A DNA stretch of 64,000 nucleotides from Desulfobacteraceae bacterium (lineage in GTDB: Bacteria; Desulfobacterota; Desulfobacteria; Desulfobacterales; SURF-15): NCBI GenBank assembly GCA_003599475.1, contig QZKK01000085.1, forward strand, positions 1-64,000, given 5' to 3'. Below, one piece after another: positions 62,993 to 64,000 of the stretch. Both the position numbers and the translations under genes were made by a program. How positions within the stretch are numbered: the stretch's first letter is position 1; each line of letters starts with the position of its first letter. The notes below the pieces were generated by a model. It was not told where the DNA came from. It saw only the letters and a list, made by a program, of their open reading frames with translations, and did no database searches.

Positions 62993-64000
62993 CTATTGGT
63001 CCTTATCGGCTGCCTGCGATTTCAAATCGGCTTCCGAAACGGAATCGATGATATGCAGCAGTGTATTTTGCGAAAGATCGACGATCCGTTCCGTCAACAC
63101 CCTCCGATCCTGGGAATCGAATTCGATCCTGATCTTCGGCCGAAGGGGCTGATCCGGGTACGTTTCGATCACTTTTCCGATGGCATCGGAGTTCAGGCGA
63201 ACGTAGCTTGACAATGGGAAGATGGAAAAGCTGTTGAGCAATGCTTTCAGATGCTCTTTTTTAAAGCCCTTCTTGTGCGTTTTAATAATCTCTTTTACGG
63301 CATTGAAGTGCAGGAATTTGATCCGCTGAGGCCTTGAATGGATCAGCGCTTCGTACATGTCGAGCAAGCCGATGATCTGGGCATATTCCTTGATCTCATC
63401 TCCCATCATCCCATTCGGGTATCCCGAGCCGTCGAACCTTTCATAGACCTGATAGGCACAGTCTGCAAGGTATTGATATTGTTCGCCGAACTGGTTCAGC
63501 AGCTTGAATGTATTGAGCGGGCGCTCGCGGAGAATTGAAATCTCCCTTGGGTCGAGCGCGTCCCGTTTGTACAGAATGTCGTCCGAAACCAGCGCTGCGC
63601 CAACATCGTGAAGAAGGCCGGCCATGCCGATCTCTTCCTGGCGCTTATTGCTGTAACCCAGATACTGGGCGATCTTTACTGCAAATATGGAAACATTAAC
63701 CGAATGGTAGATAATGTATTCGCCGGGATTGTCTTGATGGATGGCATTGATGAAAAGCGGATCGTACGGTGGTTGGCTTTCCACCATCTGGTGCATGATT
63801 TTGAATCCGGCCGATATGGAAAATCTGCGCCTTTTTTTTACAGCCTCGAAGACTTCCCGGAGATACTTTGCGACCTCATGATAAAGCAGTTGCCGCTTTT
63901 TTTCCAATTCAGGGGGGAGATGAGGAATGGAAGGTTTAATCACGGGGTGTATTACAGCGGATCGGGACGGGCTTTCCTCCGTTTGCGGATAGACATCTCC
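62993..64000 (-). CDS. Degenerate HD-GYP-like protein (5' end outside the window)
   Basis: The frame stays open to the window edge, so the start is uncertain; an internal GTG at 63943 gives 316 aa but has no clear ribosome site. Residues below count from that GTG. HD-GYP fold: H80, LLHDVG (H112-D113), FDGSGYP (170-176). Several metal ligands are missing: HDxGK is HDVGA, the next histidine is Arg (RERP), and HHE is VYE. Catalysis of c-di-GMP hydrolysis is therefore doubtful; binding or scaffolding is more likely. The C-terminal 120 residues include a PilZ-like RPKIRIEFDSQDR stretch, without a clear PilZ motif. Confidence 0.82.
   Translation of the reverse strand, partial: GDVYPQTEESPSRSAVIHPVIKPSIPHLPPELEKKRQLLYHEVAKYLREVFEAVKKRRRFSISAGFKIMHQMVESQPPYDPLFINAIHQDNPGEYIIYHSVNVSIFAVKIAQYLGYSNKRQEEIGMAGLLHDVGAALVSDDILYKRDALDPREISILRERPLNTFKLLNQFGEQYQYLADCAYQVYERFDGSGYPNGMMGDEIKEYAQIIGLLDMYEALIHSRPQRIKFLHFNAVKEIIKTHKKGFKKEHLKALLNSFSIFPLSSYVRLNSDAIGKVIETYPDQPLRPKIRIEFDSQDRRVLTERIVDLSQNTLLHIIDSVSEADLKSQAADKDQ

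Overview
The window comes from a Gram-negative bacterium of the Desulfobacterota (former Deltaproteobacteria) type, moderately GC-rich. The basis is the S10-spc-alpha gene order running straight from tuf, LPS and outer-membrane genes (LptD, a Wza-like exporter), a Kdo8N gene pair, a TRAP transporter, a small 2x[4Fe-4S] ferredoxin, and radical-SAM/PqqD genes resembling the 'SynChlorMet' cassettes. Genus cannot be fixed by reading alone.

Layout. 1-14912 (+): 3' end of tuf, then one long S10-spc-alpha ribosomal run (rpsJ to rplQ) with secY, infA, rpoA and no adk or map between secY and infA, closed by a bidirectional terminator at 14942-14967. Unusually, repeat-like DNA sits in several of the gaps of this run. 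14996-16904: a DUF484/GGDEF cyclase divergent from a REC-domain protein with its own promoter. 17017-20535 (+): TRAP transporter dctP-dctQ-dctM, then a universal stress protein. 20797-24503 (-): ferredoxin, an unknown 344-aa protein, tmk, a YhaM-like HD protein and surE. 24679-27006 (+): lptD.

27238-42652 (+): twelve co-directional genes. These are heptose/nucleotide-sugar genes (HddA-like kinase, extended SDR with a CxxC-CxxC insert, GmhA-like isomerase), a NusG paralogue, an HU/IHF protein, holB-ricT-metG, a penicillin-binding transpeptidase, kdnA and kdnB (8-amino-Kdo synthesis), and a 1243-aa GlmS-like protein whose glutaminase cysteine is internal. 42843-46760 (-): pyrG, a LolA-like periplasmic protein, eno. 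46986-49441: a small winged-helix-like protein (+) and a U32 peptidase-family protein (-).

49531-55712 holds the most interesting system, a two-armed radical-SAM peptide-modification cassette. The plus arm carries a PqqD-like protein with a twin-arginine leader, a second PqqD-like protein, a radical SAM/SPASM enzyme, an HPr-kinase-like P-loop protein and a 260-aa substrate candidate. The substrate has a short leader, nine C-x-P-G units (mostly on an 11-residue period) and a Gly/Glu-rich tail. The minus arm carries a third PqqD-like protein, a second radical SAM/SPASM enzyme and a nucleotidyltransferase. The arms converge on the substrate gene. The minus arm lies just downstream of, and could be cotranscribed with, a capsule/exopolysaccharide operon (55955-64000, -): a degenerate HD-GYP protein, an ExeA-like ATPase, a seven-bladed FG-GAP/Wza-like lipoprotein fusion, a Wzc-like tyrosine kinase and an O-antigen-ligase-like protein.

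Many intergenic gaps carry short 'word' repeats (for example GAACACTGAACACTGAAAC and CAGCCACCAAGACACAAAGG), often as inverted arms around an unrelated core. Two of them have been captured into reading frames. No tRNA, rRNA, CRISPR array, insertion sequence or prophage was seen.
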